DNA from: Paraburkholderia unamae
Lineage (GTDB): Bacteria; Pseudomonadota; Gammaproteobacteria; Burkholderiales; Burkholderiaceae
DNA length: 64,000 bases
Direction of reading: 5' to 3'
Assembly: GCF_003268775.1 (NCBI RefSeq)
Contig: NZ_QLSU01000007.1
Coordinates: forward strand, 124,001 to 188,000
The stretch's first letter is position 1; each line of letters begins with the position of its first letter. The notes under the pieces were generated by a model. It was not told the DNA's origin and did no database searches. It saw nothing but the letters and a program-made list of their open reading frames with translations. Below are positions 33,503 through 43,713 of the stretch, piece by piece. A program made the translations under genes and the position numbers.

Positions 33503-34438
33503 TTAGTTGCTCGGGGCCGCGGCGCCCGAAGCCGGCACCGTGGGCGGCGCCGCGAGCGACGAATCGCGCGCGGGGCCGGAAGGCGCCGTGTTGGTGTCGC
33601 CCGTGCCTTGCGCGCCGGCGGCCGGGCCGACCGGGTTGCTCGGCGGCACGCCCTGGATTTGCGGCGCCGGCTGACGATGCAACTGGACCTGCGACGGCAT
33701 CGTGCCGACGTTCTGCGGCAGCGCCGACGACTGCGGATTGCCCGCGCGCACCGAGGGCGTGAAGCCCGACGGCGTTTGCACGGCTTCCGTCGCGCGGTTG
33801 GCGGCGGCGGCGGCCTGCGCGTTGGCGTCCTGCGGCAGGGCGTTGGTGGCCGTGCCGAGTTCCGACGTCGGCGTGCGCGCGGTGTCGGGCACGCTCGGGC
33901 CCGTCGCGCTCGTGCCGGTGTCCGGCGCGCCGGCGGCTGCGGCCACGGGAGCCGAAGCGCCCGAAGCCGGCGCGGCGGCAGCGGCCTTCTTCTTGCCGCT
34001 GCGGTCGCCGTCGATTTCGGCGAGCAGTTCGAGGTTCGAGGGCAGGTCTTCGCCGCCCGACCAGCTCGCGACGCGATCGCCTTCGAACATCACGACAAAG
34101 TCACGCTGCTGGACCACCGCCGTCGAGCCGCGCTTGAAGTAGAAGACGTAGTCCCAGCGGTTCGCGTGGAACATGTCGGTGAGCAGCGGCGTGCCGAGCA
34201 GTTGCTTGACCTCGGCCCGCGACATGCCCACCTTCATTTGCGCCGCGGCTTCCGCCGAGACGAAATTGCCTTGCACGATGGTGATGCGGTAAGGCGTGAT
34301 GCTCTGGGCGACCCGTTGCGTCAGGCTGTCGTAAGTGGAACAACCGGCGAGCGCCGCGAACGCGGCCGCAGCCAGCAGGGTGCACGCCAGGCGGCCGCCG
34401 TTCATGCGCCGGCCGATCGTTGTGAATTCTGGAATCAT
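33503..34438 (-). CDS. bamE: Outer-membrane assembly lipoprotein BamE (long form)
   Basis: A 311-residue lipoprotein. The signal peptide ends in the lipobox ALAGC, followed by STYDSLTQRV and the SmpA/OmlA domain with QGNFVSAEAAAQMKVGMSR and DYVFYFKRG (about residues 35-140). The remaining 160 residues are low-complexity Ala/Pro/Thr/Ser-rich, far longer than E. coli BamE (113 aa). ATG 34438 has GAGGG upstream; the ATG at 34405 is an alternative. It diverges from fur, the common arrangement in this lineage. Confidence 0.92.
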   Translation of the reverse strand: MIPEFTTIGRRMNGGRLACTLLAAAAFAALAGCSTYDSLTQRVAQSITPYRITIVQGNFVSAEAAAQMKVGMSRAEVKQLLGTPLLTDMFHANRWDYVFYFKRGSTAVVQQRDFVVMFEGDRVASWSGGEDLPSNLELLAEIDGDRSGKKKAAAAAPASGASAPVAAAAGAPDTGTSATGPSVPDTARTPTSELGTATNALPQDANAQAAAAANRATEAVQTPSGFTPSVRAGNPQSSALPQNVGTMPSQVQLHRQPAPQIQGVPPSNPVGPAAGAQGTGDTNTAPSGPARDSSLAAPPTVPASGAAAPSN

Positions 34439-34574
34439 TTCCCTCACCGTGCGGGCTTTTCGCGAAGCCGCGCGTATTCTGTAGAAGTTCGATTGAAGTT
34501 CTGCCGAAAATGCCCGGAACGGCAAAAACGCATTAACATAAGAACCTAGCATTGTACTCCAGGGACTTATCGTC

Positions 34575-35003
34575 ATGACCAATCCAACCGATCTCAAGAA
34601 CATCGGCCTCAAGGCGACGCTGCCTCGCCTCAAGATCCTGGAGATTTTTCAGCATAGCCCGGTGCGTCACCTGACCGCCGAAGACGTCTATCGCAACCTG
34701 CTGAACGAGGAACTCGACATCGGCCTCGCCACGGTTTACCGGGTTCTCACGCAGTTCGAGCAGGCGGGACTGCTCACGCGCAGCAACTTCGAGTCGGGCA
34801 AAGCCGTGTTCGAGCTCAACGAAGGCAGCCACCACGACCACCTCGTGTGCCTCGACTGCGGCATTGTGGAGGAATTTTTCGACCCCGAAATCGAAAAGCG
34901 CCAGCAGATGATCGCCAACGAGCGCGGCTTCAAGCTCCAGGAGCACGCACTCGCCCTCTACGGCGCGTGCACGAAGGAAAACTGCCCGCACCGCAAGCAC
35001 TGA
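34575..35003 (+). CDS. fur: Ferric uptake regulator
   Basis: A 142-residue Fe(II)-dependent repressor. The N-terminal winged helix is residues about 1-85 ([16 protein letters not shown]). Metal-binding motifs are [13 protein letters not shown] and the C-terminal CTKENC pair. Length and motifs match Fur rather than Zur or PerR. Divergent from bamE. Followed by a terminator. Confidence 0.96.
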   Translation: MTNPTDLKNIGLKATLPRLKILEIFQHSPVRHLTAEDVYRNLLNEELDIGLATVYRVLTQFEQAGLLTRSNFESGKAVFELNEGSHHDHLVCLDCGIVEEFFDPEIEKRQQMIANERGFKLQEHALALYGACTKENCPHRKH

Positions 35004-35025
35004 GCGGTCGCAGGCTCCAGAAGGG

Positions 35026-35057
35026 AAAACGCCACGGCAGGGTTGCCGTGGCGTTTT
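35026..35057 (+). terminator. Intrinsic terminator of fur
   Basis: Stem AAAACGCCACGGCA (35026-35039) and TGCCGTGGCGTTTT (35044-35057) with a 4-nt GGGT loop, 23 bp after the fur stop. The A/T ends allow function in both directions, so it may also end the allA transcript from the right. Confidence 0.9.
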
Positions 35058-35129
35058 CGTTTGGCGCGTCGAAACACGTCGAAGCGCGTCGAATTTTGAG
35101 AAAGAAATTCGAAAAACCCCTGCGGGCCC

Positions 35130-35642
35130 TCAGGCGAGGGCAAGCGGCTCGTGGGCGCGCGCCAGGCGCCACGGCGCGGCGAGCGTGATCTCGTCGCAGT
35201 TCGGCTGCGCGCCGCCACGATCGATCACCACGAAGTCGCTCACCCGGTCGAAGGCGAGTAGCGGGTGATGCCAGACGCCTTTGGCGTAGTTGACGCCCTG
35301 CCCGCGCCCGGCCCAGAACGCCCGCAGGTGCGCCGGATCGAACGCGCCCGCCGGCGCGACCACCACCGCGTAGCCCACGTCGCCGAGCGGCACGAACGCC
35401 TGGCTGCCGAGCGGATGCCGCTCCATCATCGCGATCTCGACGGGCCACGCGCGCGGCTGGGCGCGAAACACGTTCACGATGGGCCGGCCGCCCGCCTCGT
35501 CCACGTCGATGGCGGCGAGATCGTGAAAGCGCTCGGTCGTGCCGCCGTTGATCGGAAAATGGCGCGCGCCTTCGAGCTCGATGACGTCGCCAAACGGCGC
35601 GAAAGCCGCGCGCGTCAAGGGTTCCATGTGCAGGATGTGCAT
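35130..35642 (-). CDS. allA: Ureidoglycolate lyase
   Basis: A 170-residue enzyme splitting ureidoglycolate into glyoxylate and urea, the last step of allantoate breakdown by the allantoicase route. Family features are FGDVIELEG near the N terminus, the central [14 protein letters not shown] and [12 protein letters not shown] 35642 has GAGGAG upstream. It follows the allantoicase gene by 13 bp on the same strand, so the two consecutive steps are in one operon. Confidence 0.94.
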   Translation of the reverse strand: MHILHMEPLTRAAFAPFGDVIELEGARHFPINGGTTERFHDLAAIDVDEAGGRPIVNVFRAQPRAWPVEIAMMERHPLGSQAFVPLGDVGYAVVVAPAGAFDPAHLRAFWAGRGQGVNYAKGVWHHPLLAFDRVSDFVVIDRGGAQPNCDEITLAAPWRLARAHEPLALA

Positions 35643-35655
35643 CGCGGCTCCTCGC

Positions 35656-36675
35656 TCAAACGGGTTCGCCCCACAGGCGCAGGCGCGAGACCCCGCCGTC
35701 CGGGAAAATATTGAAACGCACGTGCGTGACCGGGCCGAGCGCGGCAAGCCCGCTTTCGAACCCATGCTGCTTGTCCATTTCGAGCTTCTGCTCGCCGAGC
35801 AGCTCCGGCCAGAACATCGCCTGGGTGACGAGCGAGTCGTCGGTGCCGCCCGTCACGCTCGCCGCCTGGAGCGAGCAGCGGTCCGGATAGTTGCCCTTGA
35901 AGTGGGCCGTGTCGACTTCGATCTTGCGGATGATGCCGGGCCGCGCGAGCGCCACGATCGCCCAGTCGTTGCCCGGTTCGCGGCGGCGGCGCGTTTCCCA
36001 GCCGTCGCCCATGTTCACGCCGCGGCCCGGCATGAGGAGCGTGGAAGCCAGCCCGAAGTGCTGGTTGTTGGCGGCGACGAGATACGCGCCGTTTTCGATC
36101 GCACCAAGGTCGACCAGACTGCCGCGCTCAAGCGTGCTCCAGTCGCGCCTGGGCTGGCCGTACACGCGCAGGCGCGCCAGACCGCCATCGGGATAGAGAT
36201 TCACGCGCAGATGCGTGAACGCGCGCGTATCGCTCACTTCGACGTAATGATGCTGGTTGCCCTGCAAGGTCGTCGCCGCAACGAGGGTCTGCCAGTCGGC
36301 GTTGTCGCCCGGCGCTTCGTCGTCGGCCGCCGGCGCGTAGCACGCCTCGATCGAGGCGGCCGGCGGGAAATTGCCCGTGAAATGGCTCGTGTCGAGGTCC
36401 ACGCCGTAAATCACGCCGGGGCGCGCGAGCCGCACCACGCAGAAGTCGTGGCCCGTCGTACGCTTGCGGCGCGTTTCCCAGCCGTCCATCCACTTGCCGT
36501 GGTCGTCGTACTTGCCGGGGATGAACACCGCGGGTTGCGGGTCGAGCATGCGCTCCTTCGGCGCGAAGAACTCGTCGCTCGCATGCAGGGCGCGGGCGCC
36601 CAGGCGCGGGTCGGCGAGATTCATGTAGCGGCGCGTGAAGGCGGGAGCGTTGGGGTCGAGTGTCGGAATGGCCAT
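35656..36675 (-). CDS. alc: Allantoicase
   Basis: A 339-residue enzyme converting allantoate to ureidoglycolate and urea. It consists of two homologous allantoicase domains; the signatures DGWETRRKR (near residue 65) and DGWETRRRR (near residue 225) mark the repeats, each followed by a DxxHFxGN motif. ATG 36675 gives the family start. It lies 64 bp downstream of a DctA-type transporter gene and upstream of allA. Confidence 0.95.
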   Translation of the reverse strand: MAIPTLDPNAPAFTRRYMNLADPRLGARALHASDEFFAPKERMLDPQPAVFIPGKYDDHGKWMDGWETRRKRTTGHDFCVVRLARPGVIYGVDLDTSHFTGNFPPAASIEACYAPAADDEAPGDNADWQTLVAATTLQGNQHHYVEVSDTRAFTHLRVNLYPDGGLARLRVYGQPRRDWSTLERGSLVDLGAIENGAYLVAANNQHFGLASTLLMPGRGVNMGDGWETRRRREPGNDWAIVALARPGIIRKIEVDTAHFKGNYPDRCSLQAASVTGGTDDSLVTQAMFWPELLGEQKLEMDKQHGFESGLAALGPVTHVRFNIFPDGGVSRLRLWGEPV

Positions 36676-36739
36676 GATGGTGTCGTTTCGCTGGGGTTGT
36701 TCAGTGAGTCGAAGGAAAGCGGCGCGCCAGCGCCAGGGT

Positions 36740-38083
36740 TCAGGCGTGCGCGGGCTTGCCGCCGAGCGCGCTGTCGCCGGCATGCGCGTCGTCTGCATCG
36801 CTCTCGCCTGCGGGCACGTAGAGGAAGCCTTCGTCGAGATTCAGCACGCGCCGGGCGCGCACCTTGTCGATGTCGTGCTCCCACACCGCCACGACCACCG
36901 TCGCGACGCAGTTGCCGATCAGGTTCGTGAGCGCGCGGGCGATGCCGACGAACCAGTCCACCGGCAGGATCAGCACGAGGCCGAGCACCGGAATCGCGGG
37001 AATGGCGGAGAGCGTGGCGGCGAGAATCACGATGGCCGAGCCGGGAATGCCGTGCGCACCCTTGGAGGTGATGAGCGAGACGAGCACCACGACAATGAGG
37101 TCGTGCACGGAAAGCGGCGTGTTCGTGGCCTGCGCGATGAAGATCACCGCAAGCGTCAGGTAGATCGAAAAGCCGTCGAGGTTGAACGAGTAGCCGGTCG
37201 GGATCACGAGGCCCACGGTGGAGTCCTTCACGCCCATGAATTCGAGCTTGCGCATGATTTGCGGCAGCACGGCGTCCGAGGAGGCGGTGCCGAGCACGAT
37301 GGAAAGCTCCTCGCGCAGGTAGCGGATCAGCTTGAACACGTTGAAGCCGGCGAGGCGCATGACGATGCCGAGCACGACGGCGACAAACACGATGCAGCTC
37401 GCGTAGAACACGATCACGAGCAGGCCGAGTTGCTTGAGCGAGGCGACGCCGTACGTGCCGGTCGTGAACGCGATCGCGCCGAGCACGCCCAGCGGCGCGA
37501 GCTTGATGATGAAGCCCATCACGCGGAAGAACACCTGCGAGAGTTCGTCGATGAGGCTGTTCACGCGCTGCGCCTTCGGCCCGAGCAGCGAGAGCGCGCT
37601 GCCGAACAGCACCGAGAACACGAGGATCTGGAGGATGTCGCCCTTCGCGAAGGCATCGAACGCGGTGTCGGGGATGATCTTCAGCAGGAACGCGGCCGTG
37701 TCCTTGAGGTTCCTGGCGTGCTCGGTGTAAGTCGCGAGCGACGCCGCGTCGAGCGAATGCAGATCCACGTTCATGCCCGCGCCGGGACGCGTGACATACG
37801 CGAGCACGGCGCCGATCACGAGCGCGACGGTCGTCATCGCCTCGAAGTAGACCACCGACTTCAGGCCGACGCGCCCCACCTTCTTCAAATCGCCCGCGTG
37901 CGCCATGCCGCTCACCACCACGCAGAACACAATGGGCCCGATCACCATCTTGATGAGTTTGAGAAAGCCGTCGCCGAGCGGCCGCAGCGACTGGGCGAAA
38001 TGGGGAAACACCGCGCCTACCACGATGCCCAGCACGAGGGCGATCACTACGCGGCCAAACAGCGAATTGAAGAACTTCGTCAC
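36740..38083 (-). CDS. DctA-type dicarboxylate/amino acid:cation symporter
   Basis: A 447-residue inner-membrane carrier of the DAACS family with eight or so spans and the re-entrant loop [14 protein letters not shown]. Further family motifs are [13 protein letters not shown] and the C-terminal [17 protein letters not shown]. It is closest in pattern to DctA (C4-dicarboxylates), but its place at the head of an alc-allA operon suggests a ureide or ureide-derived substrate. GTG start at 38083 with GGAGAAAG upstream. A FadR-type operator lies 43-57 bp upstream. Substrate not proven. Confidence 0.88.
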   Translation of the reverse strand: MTKFFNSLFGRVVIALVLGIVVGAVFPHFAQSLRPLGDGFLKLIKMVIGPIVFCVVVSGMAHAGDLKKVGRVGLKSVVYFEAMTTVALVIGAVLAYVTRPGAGMNVDLHSLDAASLATYTEHARNLKDTAAFLLKIIPDTAFDAFAKGDILQILVFSVLFGSALSLLGPKAQRVNSLIDELSQVFFRVMGFIIKLAPLGVLGAIAFTTGTYGVASLKQLGLLVIVFYASCIVFVAVVLGIVMRLAGFNVFKLIRYLREELSIVLGTASSDAVLPQIMRKLEFMGVKDSTVGLVIPTGYSFNLDGFSIYLTLAVIFIAQATNTPLSVHDLIVVVLVSLITSKGAHGIPGSAIVILAATLSAIPAIPVLGLVLILPVDWFVGIARALTNLIGNCVATVVVAVWEHDIDKVRARRVLNLDEGFLYVPAGESDADDAHAGDSALGGKPAHA

Positions 38084-38125
38084 GACTTTCTCCTACTGAG
38101 CGAGGGGGAGCTAGCAACTGTTCTG

Positions 38126-38140
38126 ACTGGTCTGACCAGT
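38126..38140. promoter_or_regulatory. FadR/GntR-type operator 1
   Basis: Perfect 15-bp palindrome ACTGGTCTGACCAGT, fitting the TGGTNNNACCA core bound by FadR-subfamily GntR regulators. It is 43-57 bp upstream of the transporter gene. The core GGTC(T/A)GACC occurs three times in this 262-bp region. Confidence 0.8.
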
Positions 38141-38210
38141 ACTGTTATGGCGGATAGTAGGAAGCCGATATACTGGAGTCAAGGTCGGGGAGCGCGGTGT
38201 TTACCCTTGC

Positions 38211-38224
38211 GCGGTCTGACCAGT
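38211..38224. promoter_or_regulatory. FadR/GntR-type operator 2
   Basis: GCGGTCTGACCAGT, second copy of the GGTCTGACC core, in the middle of the divergent region between the transporter and the regulator genes. Confidence 0.7.
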
Positions 38225-38312
38225 TTGCGGGCCGGAGCGCAACGCCTGATGGCGCGGCCCATGGCCGTTGACGCGATGCACCATGCGGGTGCGCCACACA
38301 GGACTACAATAC

Positions 38313-38324
38313 CGGTCAGACCAC
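38313..38324. promoter_or_regulatory. FadR/GntR-type operator 3
   Basis: CGGTCAGACCAC, third copy of the core, 22-33 bp before the regulator start and just after a TACAAT -10-like hexamer (38305-38310). This place suits autorepression. Confidence 0.65.
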
Positions 38325-38345
38325 GCGAGCCAAGCGCGCCAACCG

Positions 38346-39071
38346 ATGAAAACCGTTCCGCACACCGTTACCGACGCCGCCATCGCCACGATCCGCGAAC
38401 GGATCGAAGGCGGCTTGTACCCGGTCGGCAGCCTGCTGCCCGCGCAGCGGCAGCTTTCGGAGGAACTGGCGATCAGCCGCGCGTCGCTGCGCGAGGCGCT
38501 CTCCACGCTCGAAGCGCTCGGCATGCTGTCGATCCGCGCGGGCAAGGGCGTGTACGTGACGAGCGCGCAGGCGACGAACGCACACCCGTGGCGCTTTGCC
38601 GATCAGTCGTCGCTGCCCGACACCTACCAGATGCGCTACGCGCTCGAAGGCTTCGCCGCGCGCATGGCGGCGCTGGCGATCGGCGACGCCGACGTCGCGT
38701 GGCTCGAACAGAACACCGAGGCGCTGCACAGCGCCCTCGCCTGCGACGAACTCGACGAAGCCGCGCAGCTCGACTTCGAATTCCACATGCGCATCGTGAA
38801 TCTCGCGGGCAATGCGGCGATCGAGTCGATCCTGCGCAGCAGCGCCGACATCATGAAGGAGAGCCAGCGCATGCCGTTCTACCGGCGCGAGCGCGTGCTC
38901 TCCACGCATCGCGAGCACGGCCTGATCGTGGCGGCGCTCAAGGCGCGCGACTCGGCGGCAGCCGGCGAGGCGATCGAGGCGCACATCGCCAATGCGGCGC
39001 AGCGCGCAGGCGTGTATTTCCCGACGCCGCCCGCGTTCGCCGCCGCGCCCCAAAGCGCCATCGAAAGATAA
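38346..39071 (+). CDS. FadR-subfamily GntR transcriptional regulator
   Basis: A 241-residue regulator. The N-terminal winged helix (about residues 5-75) has PAQRQLSEELAISRASLREAL. The C-terminal all-helical FCD domain (about 90-225) has metal-site histidines in DFEFHMRIV, STHREHG and IEAHIANA. It diverges from the transporter-alc-allA genes with three matching operators between, so it very likely controls ureide use. Start ATG 38346. A terminator follows directly. Confidence 0.9.
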   Translation: MKTVPHTVTDAAIATIRERIEGGLYPVGSLLPAQRQLSEELAISRASLREALSTLEALGMLSIRAGKGVYVTSAQATNAHPWRFADQSSLPDTYQMRYALEGFAARMAALAIGDADVAWLEQNTEALHSALACDELDEAAQLDFEFHMRIVNLAGNAAIESILRSSADIMKESQRMPFYRRERVLSTHREHGLIVAALKARDSAAAGEAIEAHIANAAQRAGVYFPTPPAFAAAPQSAIER

Positions 39072-39076
39072 GGACG

Positions 39077-39106
39077 AAAAAAAACCGCCCCGAGGGGCGG
39101 TTTTTT
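39077..39106. terminator. Bidirectional intrinsic terminator
   Basis: Stem AAAACCGCCCC / GGGGCGGTTTT around a GA loop with flanking A- and T-runs, between the convergent FadR-type gene and gap. Confidence 0.92.
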
Positions 39107-39127
39107 CATCCAGCGTGTAAAGCGTGC

Positions 39128-40138
39128 TTACTTCGCGTTCGCGAAAGCCACCGCCGTGTCCAGCATGCGGTTCGAGAAGCCCCACTCGTTGTCGTACCAG
39201 CTCGACACCTTCACGAGACGGCCCGAGACCTTCGTGAGCGTGGCGTCGAACGTCGACGATGCCGGGTTGTGGTTGAAGTCGATCGACACCAGCGGTGCCT
39301 CGTTGTAGCCCAGGATGCCCTTGAGCGCGCCTTCCGAAGCTTCCTTCATGATCGCGTTGACTTCTTCGACCGTCGTGTCGCGCTTGGCGATGAACGACAG
39401 GTCGACGATCGACACGTTGATGGTCGGGACGCGAATGGCGTAGCCGTCCAGCTTGCCGTTCAGTTCCGGCAGCACGAGGCCGACAGCCGATGCTGCACCC
39501 GTCTTCGTCGGGATCTGGCTGTGCGTGGCCGAGCGCGCGCGGCGCAGGTCTTCGTGGTACACGTCGGTCAGGACCTGGTCGTTCGTGTACGCGTGGATCG
39601 TCGTCATCAGGCCGGTTTCGAGGCCGATCTTGTCGTTCAGCGGCTTGACGAGCGGTGCCAGGCAGTTGGTCGTGCACGATGCGTTCGAGATGACCGTGTC
39701 CGTCGCCTTCAGCACGTCGTGGTTCACGCCGTAGACGATCGTTGCGTCGACGTCCTTACCGCCCGGCGCCGAGATGATGACCTTCTTCGCGCCGCCCTTC
39801 AGGTGGGCGCTGGCCTTTTCCTTGGTCGTGAAGAAGCCCGTGCACTCGAACACGATGTCGACGCCCAGCTCGCCCCACGGCAGTTCGGCCGGGTTGCGGT
39901 TGGCCAGCACGCGGATACGGTCGCCGTTGACGACGAGGTAGTCGCCGTCCACCTTCACTTCGCCCGGGAACTTGCCGTGCGCGGTGTCGTATTGCGTCAG
40001 ATGCGCGTTGGTCTTCGCGTCACCCAGGTCGTTGATCGCAACGATCTGGATGTCGTGCTTCTTGCCGTTCTCGTAGAGCGCGCGAAGCGTGTTACGGCCG
40101 ATGCGGCCGTAGCCGTTGATAGCGACGCGAATGGTCAT
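39128..40138 (-). CDS. gap: Glyceraldehyde-3-phosphate dehydrogenase
   Basis: A 336-residue glycolytic enzyme. The NAD-binding motif is [13 protein letters not shown] at residues 8-20, the catalytic cysteine is in [13 protein letters not shown] near residue 155, and the phosphate-binding [10 protein letters not shown] follows. Start ATG 40138 with AGGAG upstream. It is about 147 bp downstream of tkt; the pairing tkt-gap is common in beta-proteobacteria. Confidence 0.97.
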   Translation of the reverse strand: MTIRVAINGYGRIGRNTLRALYENGKKHDIQIVAINDLGDAKTNAHLTQYDTAHGKFPGEVKVDGDYLVVNGDRIRVLANRNPAELPWGELGVDIVFECTGFFTTKEKASAHLKGGAKKVIISAPGGKDVDATIVYGVNHDVLKATDTVISNASCTTNCLAPLVKPLNDKIGLETGLMTTIHAYTNDQVLTDVYHEDLRRARSATHSQIPTKTGAASAVGLVLPELNGKLDGYAIRVPTINVSIVDLSFIAKRDTTVEEVNAIMKEASEGALKGILGYNEAPLVSIDFNHNPASSTFDATLTKVSGRLVKVSSWYDNEWGFSNRMLDTAVAFANAK

Positions 40139-40285
40139 GGTTTATCTCCTGAGGGCTGAAAAATTCTGTACCGGTGCTGCACTGGCGCCGACGCCTGGCT
40201 GGGGCGGCTCGAGCGGAATTCGAGCGGGCGCTCAAGGCAGCGGGCCCGCCAGATCTTGCCGATCAGGCGGGCCCGTTACGCATGC

Positions 40286-42328
40286 TTAGTTGTCGAGTGC
40301 GGCCTTGGCCGTCGCCACGACATGATCGACCGTGAAGCCGAAGTGCTTGAACAGCACGCCAGCCGGGGCCGATTCGCCGAACGTGTCGATGCCGACCACG
40401 CCGCCTTCGAGGCCCACGTACTTGCGCCAGAAGTCGGTCACACCGGCTTCGATCGCGACGCGGCGCACGCCCTTGGGCAGCACGCGCTCCTTGTATTCGG
40501 CGTCCTGCTTGTCGTACACGTTCGTGGACGGCATGGACACCACGCGGGCGCCGATGCCTTCGCGCTGGAGCGCTTCGACGGCCTTCATCGCCAGTTCGAC
40601 TTCAGAACCCGTGGCGATCAGGATGATCTTGCGGCTCGGGATGTCGTCGTTCCAGTCCTTGAGCACGTAACCGCCCTTGGCGATGTTCGCGATCTGCGCG
40701 TCGGTGCGCTCGTTGAACTGAAGGTTCTGGCGGCTGAAAATGAGGCTCGACGGGCCGTGATGCGAGATCGACTCGGTCCAGGCCACCGCGGTTTCCACGG
40801 TGTCGGCCGGGCGCCAGAGCGTCATGTTCGGAATCAGGCGCAGGCTCGCGACCTGTTCGATCGACTGGTGCGTCGGGCCGTCTTCGCCGAGACCGATCGA
40901 GTCGTGCGTGAACACGAAGATCGAAGGGCACTTCATCAGCGCGGCCACGCGCAGCGCGTTGCGGCTGTAGTCCGAGAACGTGAGGAACGTGCCGCCGAAC
41001 GCCTTGTAGCCGCCGTGCAGGTTCAGGCCGTTGAGCGCCGCGCTCATGCCGAACTCGCGCACGCCGTAGTTGATGTGGTTGCCCCACTGGATACCGGTTT
41101 CGCCCGCCTTGGCGGCGCGCACGGCCTTCGAGGCCTTCCAGTTCGTGAGGTTCGAGCCGGTCAGGTCGGCCGAGCCCCCGAGCAGTTCGGGCAGTGCGGC
41201 GGCGAGGCCTTCGATGGCCTGCTGCGAAGCCTTGCGGGTCGCGACCGTTTCCTTGCGAGAATCGGCACCGGCGACGATGGCGGCGGCCTTCTGCGCCCAG
41301 TCGGCGGGCAGCTGGTGGGCCATGCGGCGCTCGAATTCAGCGGCTTCGGTCGGGTACTTCGACTGGTAAGCGGCGAATTGTTCGTTCCACGTGGCTTCGA
41401 ACTTCGCGCCGGCAGCCTTGGCGTCCCAGTCTGCGTAGACTTCCTGCGGCAGCGTGAACGGCTCCCACGTCCAGCCCACCGCTTCGCGCCACTTGGCGAT
41501 TTCTTCGGCGCCGAGCGGCGCGCCGTGCACGTCGTGACCGCCCGCCTTGGTCGGCGCGCCGTGACCGATCTGCGTCTTGCAGCAGATCAGCGTGGGCTTG
41601 TCCGAAGCCTTCGCCTGCTTGATGGCGGCGTCCACTGCGTCCACGTCGTGACCGTTCACATGCGGGATCACGTTCCAGCCGTAGGCTTCGAAGCGCTTGG
41701 GCGTGTCGTCGTGGAACCAGTTGACCACGTCGCCGTCGATCGAAATGCCGTTGTCGTCGTACAGCGCGATCAGCTTGTTCAGCTTGAGCGTGCCGGCGAG
41801 CGAGCAGGCTTCGTGCGAGATGCCTTCCATCAGGCAGCCGTCGCCGAGGAACACATAGGTGTGGTGATCGACGATCTTCGCGTCGGCCTTGTTGAACTCC
41901 GCCGCGAGCAGGGCTTCAGCCAGCGCCATGCCGACCGAGTTCGCCAGACCCTGGCCGAGCGGGCCGGTGGTCGTCTCGACGCCCGGCGTGATGCCGAATT
42001 CGGGGTGGCCCGGCGTTTTCGAGTGCAGTTGACGGAAGTTCTTGAGCTCCGCCATCGGCAGGTCGTAGCCGGTCAGGTGCAGCAGCGAGTACAGCAGCAT
42101 CGAGCCGTGGCCGTTCGACAGCACGAAACGGTCACGGTCGTTCCAGTGCGGGTTCGTCGGGTTATGGCGCAGATGGCGCGACCACAGCGCGACGGCGATC
42201 TCGGCCATGCCCATGGGCATGCCGGGGTGACCGGAGTTCGCTTGCTGAACGGCGTCCATGGACAGCGCGCGGATCGCGTTGGCCATCAGCTGGGTGGTAG
42301 CGGGGGAGGCGGAGGACGAGGTCGTCAT
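40286..42328 (-). CDS. tkt: Transketolase
   Basis: A 680-residue thiamine diphosphate enzyme of the pentose phosphate pathway. The substrate histidine region is [11 protein letters not shown], the diphosphate motif is [15 protein letters not shown] with the conserved asparagine missing from the usual GDG-N spacing check only by eye, and the pyrimidine-domain signature is [15 protein letters not shown]. Length matches E. coli TktA (663 aa). ATG 42328 is used; an upstream in-frame start at 42349 lacks a ribosome site. Divergent from speE. Confidence 0.96.
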   Translation of the reverse strand: MTTSSSASPATTQLMANAIRALSMDAVQQANSGHPGMPMGMAEIAVALWSRHLRHNPTNPHWNDRDRFVLSNGHGSMLLYSLLHLTGYDLPMAELKNFRQLHSKTPGHPEFGITPGVETTTGPLGQGLANSVGMALAEALLAAEFNKADAKIVDHHTYVFLGDGCLMEGISHEACSLAGTLKLNKLIALYDDNGISIDGDVVNWFHDDTPKRFEAYGWNVIPHVNGHDVDAVDAAIKQAKASDKPTLICCKTQIGHGAPTKAGGHDVHGAPLGAEEIAKWREAVGWTWEPFTLPQEVYADWDAKAAGAKFEATWNEQFAAYQSKYPTEAAEFERRMAHQLPADWAQKAAAIVAGADSRKETVATRKASQQAIEGLAAALPELLGGSADLTGSNLTNWKASKAVRAAKAGETGIQWGNHINYGVREFGMSAALNGLNLHGGYKAFGGTFLTFSDYSRNALRVAALMKCPSIFVFTHDSIGLGEDGPTHQSIEQVASLRLIPNMTLWRPADTVETAVAWTESISHHGPSSLIFSRQNLQFNERTDAQIANIAKGGYVLKDWNDDIPSRKIILIATGSEVELAMKAVEALQREGIGARVVSMPSTNVYDKQDAEYKERVLPKGVRRVAIEAGVTDFWRKYVGLEGGVVGIDTFGESAPAGVLFKHFGFTVDHVVATAKAALDN

Positions 42329-42717
42329 GTCGAGTCCGGAAGTGTGCAAAAAGCGGCGTGGGCGGCCACGTCACGAAGCGCGGGCGCACACAGCAGCGCG
42401 GGGGTCCGAAGCTCGGCAAATCGCCCGCTCGGGCGCACATGCGGCGCCAGGAGACGCGAAACGGCCGGAGCAAACGGAGGAGGCTGCAAAGCGCAATATT
42501 CTAGCAGATCGTGGGGATTATCCCTGGCTGTAAGGCGAGAGGAACGCGGCGTCCGCCCGCGATTCTCCCCCGCTTGACCAGCCTTCGGCTTGTTGCGGGC
42601 CGCCACGGCCGGGGGCGGCTGCGCGGCGCCTATAATGCCGCTGTCGAACCGATTTTTGGCCCCATTTTTCGCGCGCTTTCGTAGGCTCACGCGCGCGGGC
42701 CATGCCTCAGGAATTCC
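42329..42717. other. Divergent intergenic region tkt / speE
   Basis: A 389-bp spacer between divergent genes. It holds a perfect TATAAT at 42631-42636, oriented to speE and 82 bp from its start, without a good -35 hexamer. No palindromic operator is obvious. A T-rich stretch follows at 42651-42670. Confidence 0.45.
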
Positions 42718-43605
42718 GTGACCGCTCCCCTGCTCTTCCATCCCGCTGCCGACGCGCTTTACGGCTTTCCAGGCGCGCGCCGCCTCGCGGCCGCCGATAC
42801 GCCCTGGCAGCGCATCGAGGTCTGGGACACGCCGCAACTGGGTTGCCTCTTCACGCTGGACGGCCGCCCGATGACCTCCGCCGGCGACGAGTTCATCTAC
42901 CACGAGTGCATGACCCACCCGGCCGCGCTCACGCATCCCGCCCCGCGCGCGGCGCTCGTGCTGGGCGGTGGCGACGGCGGCGCGGCGCGCCAGTTGCTGC
43001 GCCATCCGGGTATCGAGCGTATCGTCGTGGCCGAGCTCGACCCCGACGTGGTGCGCCTGACGGGCGACTACCTGCCCGAAGTGCGCGGCAGCGCCTTCGA
43101 AGACCCGCGCGTAGAACTCGTGATTGGCGACGCGGCGGCGTTCGTGGCCTCCATGGGCGCATCCGGAGCCGCCACGGCCCGGCAGCGCTTCGACCTGGTC
43201 GTGTTCGATCTGACCCCGCCGGATTCGCCCGCCGCCGGGCTCTACACGCGCGAGTTCTACAGCGCCCTCAAAGGCGTGATGAGCGCCGACGCGCTCGTCT
43301 CGCTGCATCTCGGCTCGCCGTTCCATCACGCGGCGCGCGTGGGCGCGCTGCTCGCCGGTTTGCGCGAGTCCTTCGCCGTCGTGCGGCCGCTTGCCGCGTA
43401 TGTCCCGCTCTACGGCTCGCTGTGGCTGATGGCGATCGCCAGCGACATGCTCGACCCCGCGTCGATCGACCCGGCCACGCTGCAAGCTCGCCAGGCCGGG
43501 CGCCAACTCGAAGCGCTGCGCTTCTACGACGCACGGTTGCACGAGTCGCTCTTAAAAGCGCCTTTCACTGCCCGCGATAAACTAGGCGAATTCCTACAGC
43601 TTTAG
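42718..43605 (+). CDS. speE: Spermidine synthase (polyamine aminopropyltransferase)
   Basis: A 295-residue enzyme that moves an aminopropyl group from decarboxylated AdoMet to a polyamine. The nucleotide-binding GGGDGGAARQLLRH is near residue 85, ELDPDVV follows, and the catalytic aspartate region is VVFDLTPPDSP. Start is GTG 42718 with AGGA upstream; the ATG at 42702 is in another frame. No speD gene is close by in the window. Confidence 0.92.
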   Translation: MTAPLLFHPAADALYGFPGARRLAAADTPWQRIEVWDTPQLGCLFTLDGRPMTSAGDEFIYHECMTHPAALTHPAPRAALVLGGGDGGAARQLLRHPGIERIVVAELDPDVVRLTGDYLPEVRGSAFEDPRVELVIGDAAAFVASMGASGAATARQRFDLVVFDLTPPDSPAAGLYTREFYSALKGVMSADALVSLHLGSPFHHAARVGALLAGLRESFAVVRPLAAYVPLYGSLWLMAIASDMLDPASIDPATLQARQAGRQLEALRFYDARLHESLLKAPFTARDKLGEFLQL

Positions 43606-43713
43606 TGGTCCTGTCCGTGGACAATGGCAGGTCGCAAACGCTTTCTTCGTGCGCACCCACGCCCAGTAACGGCGCACGGCGCCTCATCCGAACCGCGAAT
43701 CTGGAGAGACTCG

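Noticed and set aside
36635..40159. Very long plus-strand open frame (over 1100 codons) opposite dctA-type, regulator and gap genes
   Set aside because: Composition is His/Arg-rich as expected from the antisense of GC-rich genes, it has no family pattern, and it crosses well-supported genes on both strands.
42702..43580. ATG-started plus-strand frame overlapping speE
   Set aside because: Out of frame with speE and without domain pattern; the GTG-started frame carries the spermidine synthase motifs.
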